32,045 nt of DNA, taken from Tieghemiomyces parasiticus (Eukaryota > Kickxellomycota > Dimargaritomycetes > Dimargaritales > Dimargaritaceae). The notes beneath the pieces were generated by a model, which saw only the letters and a program-made list of their open reading frames with translations, was not told the DNA's origin and ran no database searches. This document shows positions 9,587-20,600 of this stretch, in pieces (within the stretch, counting starts at the first letter, position 1; every line of letters begins with the position of its first letter). A program made the position numbers and the translations under genes. The stretch spans positions 1 through 32,045 of the forward strand of contig JANBPT010000531.1 of NCBI GenBank assembly GCA_027575765.1, in the 5' to 3' direction.

Positions 9587-10696
9587 TTATTTGAACTTAG
9601 CCGCCAGCCACTCAAGCTCACTAGCACGCTTTCTGTTATATCGACATATAACCGATTCTATCGCATTAGAAATAGCATTCCTCTCACCAAGAAGCTCGCA
9701 GGATTCAATGATGGTCACGGAACCGCCCAGATATAACGTATCTAAAATACGGGCCGGGAGGTCGGCGCAGTGGTCGTCTTGAAAGTCAAACATAAGTCTC
9801 AAATGAATCATGCTGTCTGCAGGATCCAAGTAAAAAATATACATGAAAAACGGCACATCGATAGTACGAGAGGACGAATGACGACGAGTCATAGATCGGA
9901 TAACTTGAGATACATGAGTTGATAAGAATGGTAAGAACTTAGATTGAAGTTTCTTGAGTCTTCCGACGTAATGTAAAAACGCCCTGGCAGCCTGTTCACG
10001 TTCATTACTTCGTAGACCATGTGCCAAAAGCAGCTGGTTGGATGTTGATCGCAATACTCCCGTGAGTTCTTGGCACTGTTTTATAATCGCATCTCGTTTA
10101 TCAGGATCGAGCTGATTCTCCGAAGGGCGAACCTCGGCCAGCTCTCGCGGTAGGGACTGGGCGGGGGGACTACTATGAGTGACATCATTGGCCCCGGACC
10201 TGGGGGGGCCTCCCGGGCCCGGCCTACTCTGAGCTACAGTGCTGGACAGCTGGGGTCTAGTGTACTGCCACCTAGTGGACAGGGCCGATGCTTGCTCGGC
10301 TTGGGCGGCAATAAAGTAGAAGATTTGTTCCGCCGGCGGAATTGCTTCAAGGTCAAGCGGTACGAAAGGGCCAGGGAAAGCGCCAACGGACCGGTGGTCA
10401 TCAACGAACCTGAGCGGCTCGTGTGTACGGTCGGGCTTGGGGCGACTGGACGGACCGGTTGCTGACTGTTCAATGGGGCCATACATAGGAACCAACCTCA
10501 CGGCCCCGGGTCGCCCTCCGGCCTGGTGTGGCTCGACTGCAGCCTCGACATGGGAACGGGGAGTGAAGTCATTCCGGTTGGTGGATGGATAGCCAGGGGC
10601 CAGGGTGGATGCGGCCAACACAACGGGGCCGAAACCGCCACCCGAGAGGCAAGGTAGGGCGGCTAAGAAGGGAATCGTAAGCCTATGCAGTATCAT
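9587..10696 (-). CDS. Predicted secreted protein, right paralog of the same family
   Basis: The gene encodes 369 residues, read leftward from ATG 10696, and is the mirror-image partner of the gene at 2911. The signal-peptide-like leader is the same except L18S and V28A. The following Pro/Ser/Arg-rich region to residue 211 differs from the partner at only 10 of 211 positions overall. From residue 212 the sequences part company. Only islands align: VIRSMT, a PADSM block preceded by Asp here and Asn in the partner, MFDFQ-D-D-H-CADLP and a following VTI. Lengths differ by three residues and several compensating indels are needed. The frame is intact throughout, so the divergence is not decay. A hydrophobic leader, no further membrane segments and no catalytic signature are seen. 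Function is unknown; it is probably secreted and possibly effector-like by inference. Confidence 0.75.
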   Translation of the reverse strand: MILHRLTIPFLAALPCLSGGGFGPVVLAASTLAPGYPSTNRNDFTPRSHVEAAVEPHQAGGRPGAVRLVPMYGPIEQSATGPSSRPKPDRTHEPLRFVDDHRSVGAFPGPFVPLDLEAIPPAEQIFYFIAAQAEQASALSTRWQYTRPQLSSTVAQSRPGPGGPPRSGANDVTHSSPPAQSLPRELAEVRPSENQLDPDKRDAIIKQCQELTGVLRSTSNQLLLAHGLRSNEREQAARAFLHYVGRLKKLQSKFLPFLSTHVSQVIRSMTRRHSSSRTIDVPFFMYIFYLDPADSMIHLRLMFDFQDDHCADLPARILDTLYLGGSVTIIESCELLGERNAISNAIESVICRYNRKRASELEWLAAKFK

Positions 10697-11930
10697 TGGC
10701 CTAGGTTTAGATATTAGGGCACAGGTGAAGACAGATAAGCAGCGATCTAAGGAAGGTGAGGGTGAACATTGAAAGGTAAAAGGGTATCGATACCCACAGG
10801 AAACGGAAGATGAGGGTGGTCAGGAACGAAAGAGACAGGCTGTCTGTTTAATACCTATGAGCATCACCTGGCTCTCCGGTGGCAGGGGGTGCCGGCTCGG
10901 TAATAACAAAGACCGTCAGGGCTGGGGTCACCAAGTAGCCACAGGCCCATACCCTGATGCCTACATCGAAACCCTCCTCCCTTTTCACTTTGGCGTTAGG
11001 TCGCACGAACGGCGGTACAAGCCTTGCCAGGAAGGACCGCCGCTCGATGCACCACTGAACTGATGGCAGCGGACGATGGAGCATACCAATGGCACTAGGT
11101 TCAGCAGGCAGCAAGATGGAGGCGGGGGGAGGATGACAGGCGCAGGCCCGCAGAAGATGTAATGGCGCCTATGGTACCCAACCTCCGAACCACTCACGAG
11201 GCGGTGGTGAACCCACAAGCTCTCCCCCCGTCCTGTAAATGCAGGTGCCTGCTCAGGCCCCTCGACCCGCCACGAGCTAGAGTGACACGATGTGGGCAAT
11301 GGTGGCCCTCAGGTCCCTCCCTCCCGTGCATAGTGAGCAGTGAACGGCGACTAGGCGTATACTTTCTCGAACGGGAACCCTGACCGATCGTACCGGATAT
11401 CCCTCCAATGGCGTGATGATGGACCCTAGGTGTATCGAAACTGACGAGCCGTCCGGTAAATACCCTACAATAAACAAGTGGGGGGAAGGGGTCATGGATA
11501 AGCCGGGTTTCGGCTGGCTTCAAGCTGGTCGCCGGTCTGGCATCCTATAAGTTAGCGTGGCTGAGTGCCAGGTGGCCAAGACCTGAGACCAGCTGGGGAC
11601 CCCCGCTCCTGACCAAGTGCTAGCCCCCTGGGCCAAGTCCTTCGTACTGCCAGTTGAACTGCGACCCTTGTGCGGCACAGGGTCCCAAACGTAGACCGAG
11701 ACCTAAAACGCCAGATTCGCCATGCCCTACCTAACGACCAGCACCACTGACGGGGAACGTTACGTCGTGGAGTTCTCCTATGGACTTGACTAGGGCCAGT
11801 GACGACCGACTGGTCCCTTGCTGCTATATTTCGCTGTTGGGGACTCAGGCTAAACCATCAGACCCTCCACGGTTTCCATCTTCAGGGCCTGATGTCCTGA
11901 AAGGGATCTAGTGGTAAGCCGGTCACGCGG
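10064..11930 (-). repeat. Right arm of the large inverted duplication
   Basis: This is the reverse complement of about 1675-3543. The inner edge (10064) falls inside the secreted-protein gene at the codon 211/212 boundary. The outer edge is a gradual loss of similarity around 11913-11930. The most conserved part is 10645-11028, 384 bases with no mismatch to 2579-2962. Further out the arms carry scattered substitutions and a 2-base indel (left GCCTCTGTCGTCC, right GCCTGTCATCC). Confidence 0.93.
10697..11028 (-). promoter_or_regulatory. Promoter region of right secreted-protein gene
   Basis: This is a perfect copy, in inverted orientation, of the 332 bases upstream of the left gene. It carries the same two dyads, at 10833-10845 and 10782-10795. 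Because the two promoters are identical, both genes should be driven alike unless distal sequence or chromatin differs. Confidence 0.45.
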
Positions 11931-13478
11931 CAATTGCTGGGGAACTGGGGTTGTCCACATTCCAGTCCTTGGACTATATTTAAGTAGTATCCAGTATACA
12001 TAGTTCCTCTAGTCTAGTTAATGCTAAGGTATAGCGTACTGGATGGCTAATCGCTTGGCAAGTTCGTTTTCACTAGCTATTAGAGTACGATCTCAATTCT
12101 CCTGGTTGGGACTTGATGGGTGCTGATATCCAGGCCCCTACGACCATCTCTAATAAGGTGAATTTCTTGTCATTTACAGCAGCCGTTTGACATGCCATAC
12201 CAGAGGCCGGGAGTATGACTCTGGTGCTGGTAATGTAGTTGTGGGTAACTATGCCACGGTGCGATGGTACTCTATTGTGATGGAACCACGGAGAGAAGAG
12301 TGACAGACGAGCTTTCTGCATGCCTCTGTCCAGACTTGGAGCGTAGGCTTCAGCATGTGATCTAGATAGTGGTTGACAGGGACCTTGCCACACAAAGGCT
12401 GAACACTCAGGTGCAATCTGCCACGTCAGGTAAAATATGCTCCTGCATAACCTAAAGTATAGCATGGGTCCAATAGGCCTGACTTGAATCAGCTCGCCTC
12501 GAGGGTACCACCTCCAGTAACCAGAACCAGTGGGTAGACCGTATAGGAATACCCAACACCTGTCGCCTGTGACGCTTAAGTCCAGCAGGCAGCCACTGGT
12601 CTCACTGAACACCGCCAGAAAATCGGTGGTACAATGTCCCCTCTGGTGGAGTTGGTCGTCGATAACGTTGTGAGGTGGCAGCAGCTAAGGTATGCGTGCA
12701 GCCCAGGTCTCTGTGCGGAATATTGCGCGTCGTAATCGACGAAATACTGCGGGTATGGGCTAGTGGTTCAGCAGTCCGTTAAGAGACTTCCTCTGGTAAT
12801 CAGAGGCCTATGACCCAGCTGAGATCGCTAATGCCTGACGGAGGGGCAGGTCAAAGCTCATATTTCTGGAAGTAATGGCCCGTATAAATACAAGCTAGCC
12901 ACATATTTACGGCGAGATGTTATGAGGCAACGAAGCCCAATATGGCAAGCAGTTTGGAAAGAATACAATTAGCATGACAGCTTTTGGAATAAGAAAAATG
13001 TTAGATGATGACCCGTACATCCCGGTTGGTAAATTGAGGGGGAGGGGAGTGGAGTTATAGATTACGATGCGGTAAAATAGTAGAATAGGCAGGTTAGGAA
13101 AGGAGAACTAGTCAGATTCTATACTGGTTATTACAATCGATTCCCCGCCTTAGGTACTCCCATGTGTCATCTAGTGCTGATGTTAGAAACCTCCAACTTT
13201 GTGAACTGAATCCAGTTTGGACCACCTATATTATTATTATTATTTTAAAAAGGTCAAGCAGAGAGAGTCAGAGCGCAAATGAATAGAAAAATGTTCGATC
13301 CGGGGGGGGAAGAGTTCGGCACCATAGAGTACAGACATACGAGGAAGCATAAGAACTTGTGTCATCAGTGGTGAAGCGGGAAATGGATATCGGGCTAAAT
13401 ACGCTTAACAGATATTAACGATCCTTCTCGAGCTGACCAGCGGCCAAGTCACTGGCACTTTAGCTAATATTGGCGACC
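11931..13478. other. Region right of the duplication; no firm gene
   Basis: A minus-strand frame at 12612-12073 is open for 179 codons but begins at GTG and has no recognised domain. It sits where, by mirror symmetry, the 1223-1747 frame lies on the left. Positions 12613-13478 hold no frame of 60 codons. An ATT-rich microsatellite occupies 13228-13245 and an 8-base G run 13302-13309. The last part is the 3' flank of the choline kinase gene, where no AATAAA was found. Confidence 0.35.
13228..13245. repeat. ATT trinucleotide microsatellite
   Basis: About five ATT/TTA units follow one another and run into a T-rich then A-rich stretch. It lies in non-coding sequence downstream of the choline kinase gene. 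Confidence 0.7.
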
Positions 13479-15298
13479 CTATAGCGACTTGGCCTTTTGC
13501 TCCGCATTCAGATCGCGCCGAAAGGCCTCTAGACGCTGCTGGGCGTACTTGAGATAGTCAAAGTCAATGGATGAGGCGGAGGCCTGCATCAGACCCCAGA
13601 GGCCCCACACTAGGTGGGAGGCGATACGGAAACAGGCCACCTCGGACAACAACTGGGCCAGGGCTCGCGGGCGGTCATGGGCAAATTCCGGTGGACAACC
13701 CGTCGGGTTGAGGTGGACCTGTTCGTCTATATAGGCGTTGAGAAAATCGATCTGCTCGTCACGGCTCGGGTACCGGTTAAAGTCCATACTGTGCGGGGTG
13801 GCCGAGTGGTAGTCGGCAGCCCATTCGCAAAAGTGGTTGGCAATATCGTAGCCGCGGTAGTTGTAGCCGGCGTACTCAAAGTCGATCACCACCAGTTCGT
13901 CACTGCCGTCCTTTAGGCGCAGCAGGTTGCCATACTGCAGGTCGTTGTGGGTGAAAACCAGGGGCGAATTTATGGCGGTGACTCGGGCCCGCAACTTAGC
14001 AATGTCATCCGCCAAGTCGTCCACCTGCAGTTTGTCGAGAAGGGCTGTGCGGTGCGGGAAATTTTCTCGCAGTCCCGGCAGTTTGCGCCGGACCAGCGGG
14101 TACCATTTATCGACGTTTACCCACAGCTCGGGGATGCATCCCGGGCGCGGAGGGAAGGTGTACACAATGCTGTGAAGCTCGCACAGGCGGTGGGCAATAT
14201 GGCGTGAGGTGGTCGGGTCGCGGATGTCGTCCTTGGTCAGAACGTTGGAGTCGAGGTACTGCTCGAGTCGGCCATTGCGGAAGATGCCGAGCATCCTCGG
14301 GCCGATCCCCAACTCCGACAACTTGCGGAGCCAGTAGAGCTCCTTTTCGCGCTCAAAGAGCTCGTCCACGCCCTGGCCGTATATGCGCAGGAGGTACTGC
14401 TTGGCTGGAGGGCCGGCCTGGGTGACGCTGGAGTCGGTGTCGCTGGGGGGCCGGGTTACGGTGAGTTTGTACACTACGTTGGTCATGGCACCGCTCAGCC
14501 GCTCCACTTCGAGGCGGGTGGTGGGCAGGCGCTTCCAAGAGGGTAGAATCCGAGGCAGGGCGTTGATGATGCTCTCACGCATTTCCTTTTTGTCGTCGGT
14601 GGGGCTAAAGATCGGGAAGGGGAGGGGTAGCAGCAGTAAATAGATGTATAATATCCGAGACATTAGGTGCGATACAGTAGATTTTTAGGGGGATAAACTA
14701 ACATGGGGCCCGGAAGAGAGAGGAGTGTATAATCGCACTCTCGATAACCCGGATACACGTGCACTTCGTTCTATATCCTCGTCAAGCGTCTGACTTAGGG
14801 GGCTGGAAAAGGTGGGGGCGGGACCACGTACCCCATGCTCACCAGGGGAGGTCCGATACCAACGACCTGCCTGTCCCCCTCCTAGGACAGTCAGAAGCCA
14901 GCATAGGTATTGCTGGACAAGGTGACGAACGCCGAAAGCGCGGAGCAAACACGTGCCACTTACCGTATGTCCAGTACGTAGTTGGTGACCTTGGGACGGA
15001 ACCCGCCGCGGCGCCGCAGAGTGCTAAAACGCCGGGGCTTCCAGTGGGAGCTTGAAATGGTGTGGTCGGTGAAGGACCGGCGGTGCCGTAGGGGAAGCCG
15101 CTTGAGCTGGCCGGAGTACCGTTTGAGTAGCGCATTAGCCTCACCCCAGTTCCACGCAGTTTTGGGAAAGAACCGCTGAGGAATCAATGTCGAGGCGGCG
15201 GCAGTCGCGGACGAAGACCCCGATGAGGCCGGGCGGGGCGAGGTGGACCGCGTTGGTTCGGCAGGTAGGCTGGCGGTGGGCGGGGTCCCAGCGGCCAT
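13479..15298 (-). CDS. CKI1: Choline kinase (choline/ethanolamine kinase family), two exons
   Basis: The enzyme phosphorylates choline with ATP, the first step of the CDP-choline route to phosphatidylcholine. Proposed exons are 15298-14964 and 14604-13479, giving 486 residues. Exon 2 holds the whole kinase core: S-G-A-M-T-N (nucleotide loop), L-L-R-I-Y-G, L-T-K-D-D-I-R, the Brenner motif T-H-N-D-L-Q-Y-G-N (H331, catalytic D333, N338) and the metal-binding I-D-F-E-Y-A-G (D353). These match yeast Cki1 closely; an ethanolamine-preferring enzyme cannot be excluded. Exon 1 encodes a Ser/Ala-rich start and a very basic segment, then V-T-N-Y-V-L-D-I, which fits the pre-core segment of fungal choline kinases. 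It ends at GTAAGT, and a pyrimidine tract plus TTTAG precedes exon 2 in the same phase. ATG 15298 is in GCCATGG. The alternative is a single exon from ATG 14663 (394 residues), whose first 20 residues would be a hydrophobic translation of the pyrimidine tract. Confidence 0.85.
14605..14963 (-). other. Probable intron of the choline kinase gene
   Basis: On the minus strand the donor is ACG/GTAAGT at 14963. The acceptor is a long C/T tract ending in CTTTAG at 14605, and a CTAAT that could be a branch site lies about 65 bases before it. Removing these 359 bases joins the exons in matching phase (CG + C = Arg). A shorter intron from the same donor to a TAG at 14882 is possible, with CTGAC nearby, but leads to a stop after 14 codons. 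Confidence 0.6.
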
Positions 15299-17621
15299 GG
15301 CAAAAACAGAAGTATTAGGGAATGCGGGTTGGGTGCAGGCAGGGCGGAAGGCAGTAGAGCAGAACGAGGCCGAGGCACGACGGCAGGACAAGGTAGGTAA
15401 AGTAGTCAGGGCGGGGTCGGGCAGGTTGCAATGAGGTTTTAGAAATCCGAAGTTGAGGATGCCGCGCCGCCGAGGCGCAAGGCCTGGGATATTTATATGC
15501 GGAGCCCGTGCTTGGGTCGCGATGAAGGGGAGCAGGTGATAGGGAGACATGACCATACAGAGAATGACTACAAAAAAATACTGGGGACGCGCATATAATG
15601 AGGTATGCGCCTGTGGTGAAGAGGCAGATGAGATTACAAGGGGTGCTGGCCCACTGATGGTCCTCTCCCCCAATGACGGGGGCCAAACTCCTGCTAGCTC
15701 GAGTGTCTCTAGCCCATGCTACCGTGCGACATGGTCACCTCCCCACCCTCGCAATCTTTTTTTTTTACAGCGGACCCGCACTTTCCGCCACGTCTCCGTC
15801 ACTAGCCAAGCTGGGTAAACTGGTTTAAGGTCGAGGGGCTAATGAGGTCACTGGACCCAGCAGTGCTGGGCGGAGAGCTGAAGGCCCAGCGACCCGGCGC
15901 CAATGGGGGAGGGGGGAACAGGACAGGCGTGGAGTGGTCCGCCGCCCCGGAGGACGGGGCCAATCACTCTTAATCTATGTACCTGGTGCTGGCCCTGCTG
16001 TGTCCCCTCTGCCTGCCTGTTGAGGAGGCATACGCACCCCGCCACGCTCCTGTGACTGCGAATTGATATCGGTCCTCTAGACAAAAGCGGGTAGGAAGGG
16101 TTGTATTGAGGGGTAGGATCGACCCCCCCACCGACGACTTCCTCAGCCTGGGAGCCCCTGATAAACGGTCTTCCAGCGGGAAAGCAGGGGCTCCCCATCC
16201 CTAAATTCGCCACGCACAGCACGGCAAAATTCTTTCAACCAGCAATCAGATCGCCGACGGCTTGGCTTATCTGCTCCCCCAAATCAGCCGACACTACGCC
16301 GACGTCCTGGAGGCCGACGTCTGTTACAATGCAGACAGGGTCACCAGGCAAAGCAGATGGACTAGCCAGGTCGCTTGCCATGGCCATGGTCAGATGTATA
16401 AGGGGCTGAAAGCCAGGGGTGCAGAACTGGCATGTGTCGGGCCTCATCCAGACCGTACAAAAGTATACTGTAATAAACCCCCCCCCCTCTCACAGGACCT
16501 GCCGCAACCAGACACAGGAGACACAGCAGAATGCGTCTTTTTTTACACAGTTCCGACGATCCCTCTCTCACTGGATAAGCAAGTCACAGTGTGCAGGCGA
16601 CGTCTGGAGGTTGGCGACCCGGGGACACTCGCCAGATCAGCCGTCGGCAGAGACTTCCGCCCACGCCATAAAGAGGGAGTCGGAATCGACCGTCGAGGGG
16701 CACGGCCAATAGGCGACGCTTCAGGCCTATTCGTGACTCATGTTCCCTCGGCACCTACTACTACGGGCGGGGGTATATTGCAAGTGCCAGGCCCCGTTGC
16801 GTTGAGTCCTTTGGAGACCTGGCGCAGCAGCCGGCGGAGAGAGTCGGCCCCCCAGTCCGTCAGAATGAACAAGGCTTCGAAGCGCACAGGTCGGTACAGA
16901 GGAAATGGCCACCGGGGACAGCCGCTCCTCCCCCAACTCTACGTCTTTGGTCTGCCATATATCGCACCACATGGCCAGTCCGCACGTGGTTACGGGTACG
17001 ATGGCGCCATCCAAGGCCCAGCAAAAGAGATCCCCCTAGGCCACCGCCCGAACGGGAATATACTAAAAATCCAAACTGCTGAGGCCTTCTTCTCTTCTAA
17101 AAATATTTTTTAAATTCTAAGCAGTCCCGTGCCTTGATCAAACCACTCGGGTATTCCCCTGTATTATACAAGCCCGACAGCCCGCCGCCATCCTAACCCC
17201 GGATTAGGCCATGTCATTCCATGTTAGCTATCCATCTCCGACCCCTTGAACTGACGTGGGTCGAAGGTGATGTCATGGCTTGTACGTAGAATTACACGCG
17301 TTGTGGACTACCCCTCCAATGCAGAATTAGGCCCGTTAGATTCCTTGTCAGGATTGTCACGCACGTCACCGCTCGGGTGCGGCCTTCACAAGTAATGCAT
17401 TGCAGCATAAAACAGGTCATGACGACCGACGTATTGGTTCGACAGTTCCGAATCCGGTCCTCATTACCAAGTATCTGCAGGTGGTGACGCGGGGTTACAA
17501 CTCACAGAGAAGAGTGTACATAAAGGTGCAAGAGGGCGAGCGCAAAAGTCCACACCACACAGCGAACTCATTTAATCAAGGCTGGCCACAAGATCCATAT
17601 ATATATATATATCAGTATCAG
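15299..17621. other. Choline kinase 5' flank and an unresolved minus-strand locus
   Basis: Upstream of the choline kinase ATG the minus frame stays open to 15673 but carries no better start. Between about 16235 and 17014 the minus strand shows successive short frames with protein-like composition. One is a K-K-R-R start followed by a leucine/cysteine-rich hydrophobic run (16571-16480). Another ends G-E-Q-I-S-Q-A-V-G-D-L-I-A-G at 16235. They are interrupted by a 10-base G run and possible splice sites. A plus-strand frame of 283 codons (16262-17113) overlaps them but starts at TTG. I could not build a single credible gene. From 17114 to 17621 nothing is recognisable except an AT microsatellite. 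Confidence 0.35.
17597..17612. repeat. (AT)8 microsatellite
   Basis: This is an uninterrupted run of eight AT units nine bases beyond the MED12 stop codon, within what should be its 3' untranslated region. Confidence 0.8.
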
Positions 17622-20600
17622 CTAGGGACTACGTTTCCGTTTGAGTGGAATCTCGCCTTCCTCTGCCGTGTCCACCGATGTGATTCCGGAACTTCCGGTC
17701 TGCGGTCGACTGGTGTAGGATGACGGGGCGCGGTACCCTCCGCCACCGCCGCTAGGCATCACGGGAGTCGATTGTGTCCCACCCGCCATAGTACTTCGCA
17801 GCGACCCACCACCACTACTACTATTGCCGCGGCCCAGCGTGTGCGAGCGGTGAACCGAGTAGTCGTCGTGGTTCGAACTGCCCGGGGTCCCCGCTGATAC
17901 AGCCAATGAGGGCGCCCCCATCCCGTCAGCACTGGATCCTCCCTGGGCTGCGGTCGTCAGGTGGTCTGGTTCAGGCTCTAACCCGTAAAACACCGCCAAG
18001 GTCTGCGCACGCTCGCGGGCGTACTTGGTATAGGTATTCTCGTCTAGCGAGCGGTAACGCTTAGCGTTGAACAGAGTGAGAGAGAGCGGGGTGGCATTGG
18101 CGAGGCGATACTTGTAAGACCCGCCAGACTCACTACCCGGCTGGTTCGCCCCAGACGACGACGTCGTCGTCGAGCCGGCAGACATGCTTGTTAGAGACGG
18201 TGAGGAATGGGTCGCCCCAGTCGGTGTCCCCTGGATGGCCGTGGCGATGGTAGACGGCAACGTGGCTTCCAGCCAGCGCCACGGGTTAAGGGTGACGCGT
18301 GGGTTGGGCTTCCAATCGGCCGTACATATATTCTCCAGCTCGTACGGCAGAATACGGCGAAGGCGGCCGGCAACAGCCGGATCGAGGTCAAGGCCCGCCG
18401 ACAGCTGGCGTAGCTCAGCCAACAAGGGGTTACGGACCTCGCCAGGTTGCTCGTCAGCACAGACTGAGGCCACATCTAGAGTCAGGTCAAACAGGACGGC
18501 GCCCAGGGACCCAGGTGTGCGGTCCGGCGGCGTAAGTACCGAGTTGAGCAGATGGATCAGAGTTGTCACCCACTTCATGAAGAGTGATTGGTCGCCACCC
18601 TTACGGACTAGGTGCGGGATCAAAGGGACGGCGGCACGCATCCGGGCCCAGAGACTGAGCAGGAGGTGGTCCAGGCTCAGATGGGGCTCGCGGGTCGGCG
18701 TCCCAGTCGTGTTGTGAACCGCGGATGGCGGTGTGGCACCGCTTAGAGCGGCAGTTGCCCGGTGGTAATCAATCACCAAGGTGCGCATGGCGTGGACTGT
18801 ACGGCCCGCCTTACGGAACCACTCCAGCTGGTCGAGGGTGGCGCGAAGTCCTGTCGTGAGGACCTGTTGCACCGCCGTTACCTGTCCGTCCGGGAGCGGG
18901 CCCAGGGGCGCCGAAGCCATATCTGCGCCCGTAGGCGTTCGCAAAGCGAGGGCGGCGGCAGCCGGGTGGGTGGCTCGTAACGCGGTTGGGGTCAAGATGG
19001 AATAGCCTAACGCGTCAACCAGGCGCTGGTTGATCAGGGCCGTGACGAGGGCCAACCGGTCAATACGGATGGCAAATTCGGCAGCGGGCCACGTCGTCGG
19101 GACGGGAGGCGGGGGCCGACTACCAGTTGGGCTTAACAGGTGCGCTTCCATATTGGGAAATGTGACCGCAGGAATCCGGTGTAGTCGGCACACAAGGAAG
19201 GCATCCGGCATCGGGGCGGTCCCCGCTGAAGTGGGGGAAATGGTGTTTGGGTCCGGGTGATCCGCGGAGGACGGTAAATCAACCAGACGCTGCAATTGAG
19301 CGGCGGCGTCCACCAAAGCGCCTGTGGTGAACACGGGCAGGAGCCGAGTGTAAGCATCAGCTAGCGGGTCGGGCCGGTCGAGCCCGTAGCGATTGTCCCC
19401 ACCACCACTATCATGGGGTTCGTCCATCAGACTCGACTGGCCTGGCGGCCGCCTAAACGTCCGAGTGTCACGTAGAAGGCACCCGAGGAGGGCCCGAAGC
19501 AACCATCGCGAGTAGGTCAGGGTCCCCGCAGGGGGCTCATCCAACTCCCCTTGTTCACTGGGACCCGCTAATGTGACCGGGTCGGGACTGAGCCACATCG
19601 CGTCATAAGGGTACGCCGGGATGACCGGGGAAGCTACCCAGTTGCGGTACGTGGTGCCAAACCGCTCGAGCCAGCTTTGGACCTCGGGCGTGGCCTGGGC
19701 GGCCATGGCGTCAACCAACCAGGCCAGGCGGACGGTAGCGATGTCAATCGCTGAGGCCGGTACACCGCCGAACCGGGCCGTCGTTGTCTGCGACGGAAGC
19801 CGACCGAGATCGCGAAGCACCCGCAGTCCCAACCCTTGGAACACGCAATAGGGTACGTTACCGGTAAGCGGGACGGGTAGGCCCGCCAGGCGGTTGAGGT
19901 AAGCATCGAGGTCGACGGCGCGGTCGGGCCGAGACCGGTCGGCATATTCGTGGTCGAGGCCCCCGGAGGTCAAGGCCGCCGTGAGGTCAAGCGGGAATAG
20001 GAGCCTGCCGAACCAGTCGAGCCAGAGAAGGATTGTTTCCGGTTCCGGGTGGGACGAAACGTTCGATTCGTCACCGCCGGTTTCGACCGAAATGGGGAGG
20101 GCGCCTTCCTCCGCCGCCCCGTCTTCCGTCGATAATCCCTGGCCCGCCACCACCCAAGGTCGGAGGTGAGCTTGGTAGAGCGGCAGGGCGTGACGGACCA
20201 ATCGGGCACGAAGCAGGGGGTGGTCAGTCACCGCGTTGGTGAGGGCGGCCAGCTGCCGGCTGGCGTCAGTTACCAAGGAACGGGCAGCAGTGAGGTCAAC
20301 GCCTGTCGAGCTGGTGAACCGCTGCACGGCGGCCCCGCGAACTGTGCAGCTAGCCCGGGCCCAACGAACTAGGCCGGACTCGAGGGAGGTGTCGTCGCCA
20401 GGTGGTGGGGCGGCAGCGATAGGGTTGGCCGGAGGTTTCACCGTGGTCCCGTGCGCCTCGTCCAGGGCGAGTACGGCCTGGATGGCGCAGTAATCCGGTA
20501 GGGTAAGCAGGCGAGTCAAGCGCGGCAGATCCGTCGGTACGGCACTCACGCCGCGTGTCCCGCTGTCTGGTAATGGTAGGCGCAACCCCAGTAGATCACC

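Noticed and set aside
16262..17113. A 283-codon plus-strand ORF
   Set aside because: It starts at TTG with no nearby ATG, has no recognisable domain, and overlaps more protein-like frames on the opposite strand.
18154..18171. Perfect 18-bp palindrome GACGACGACGTCGTCGTC
   Set aside because: It lies inside MED12 and encodes a Thr/Ser repeat (T-T-T-S-S-S on the coding strand); simple codon repetition explains it.
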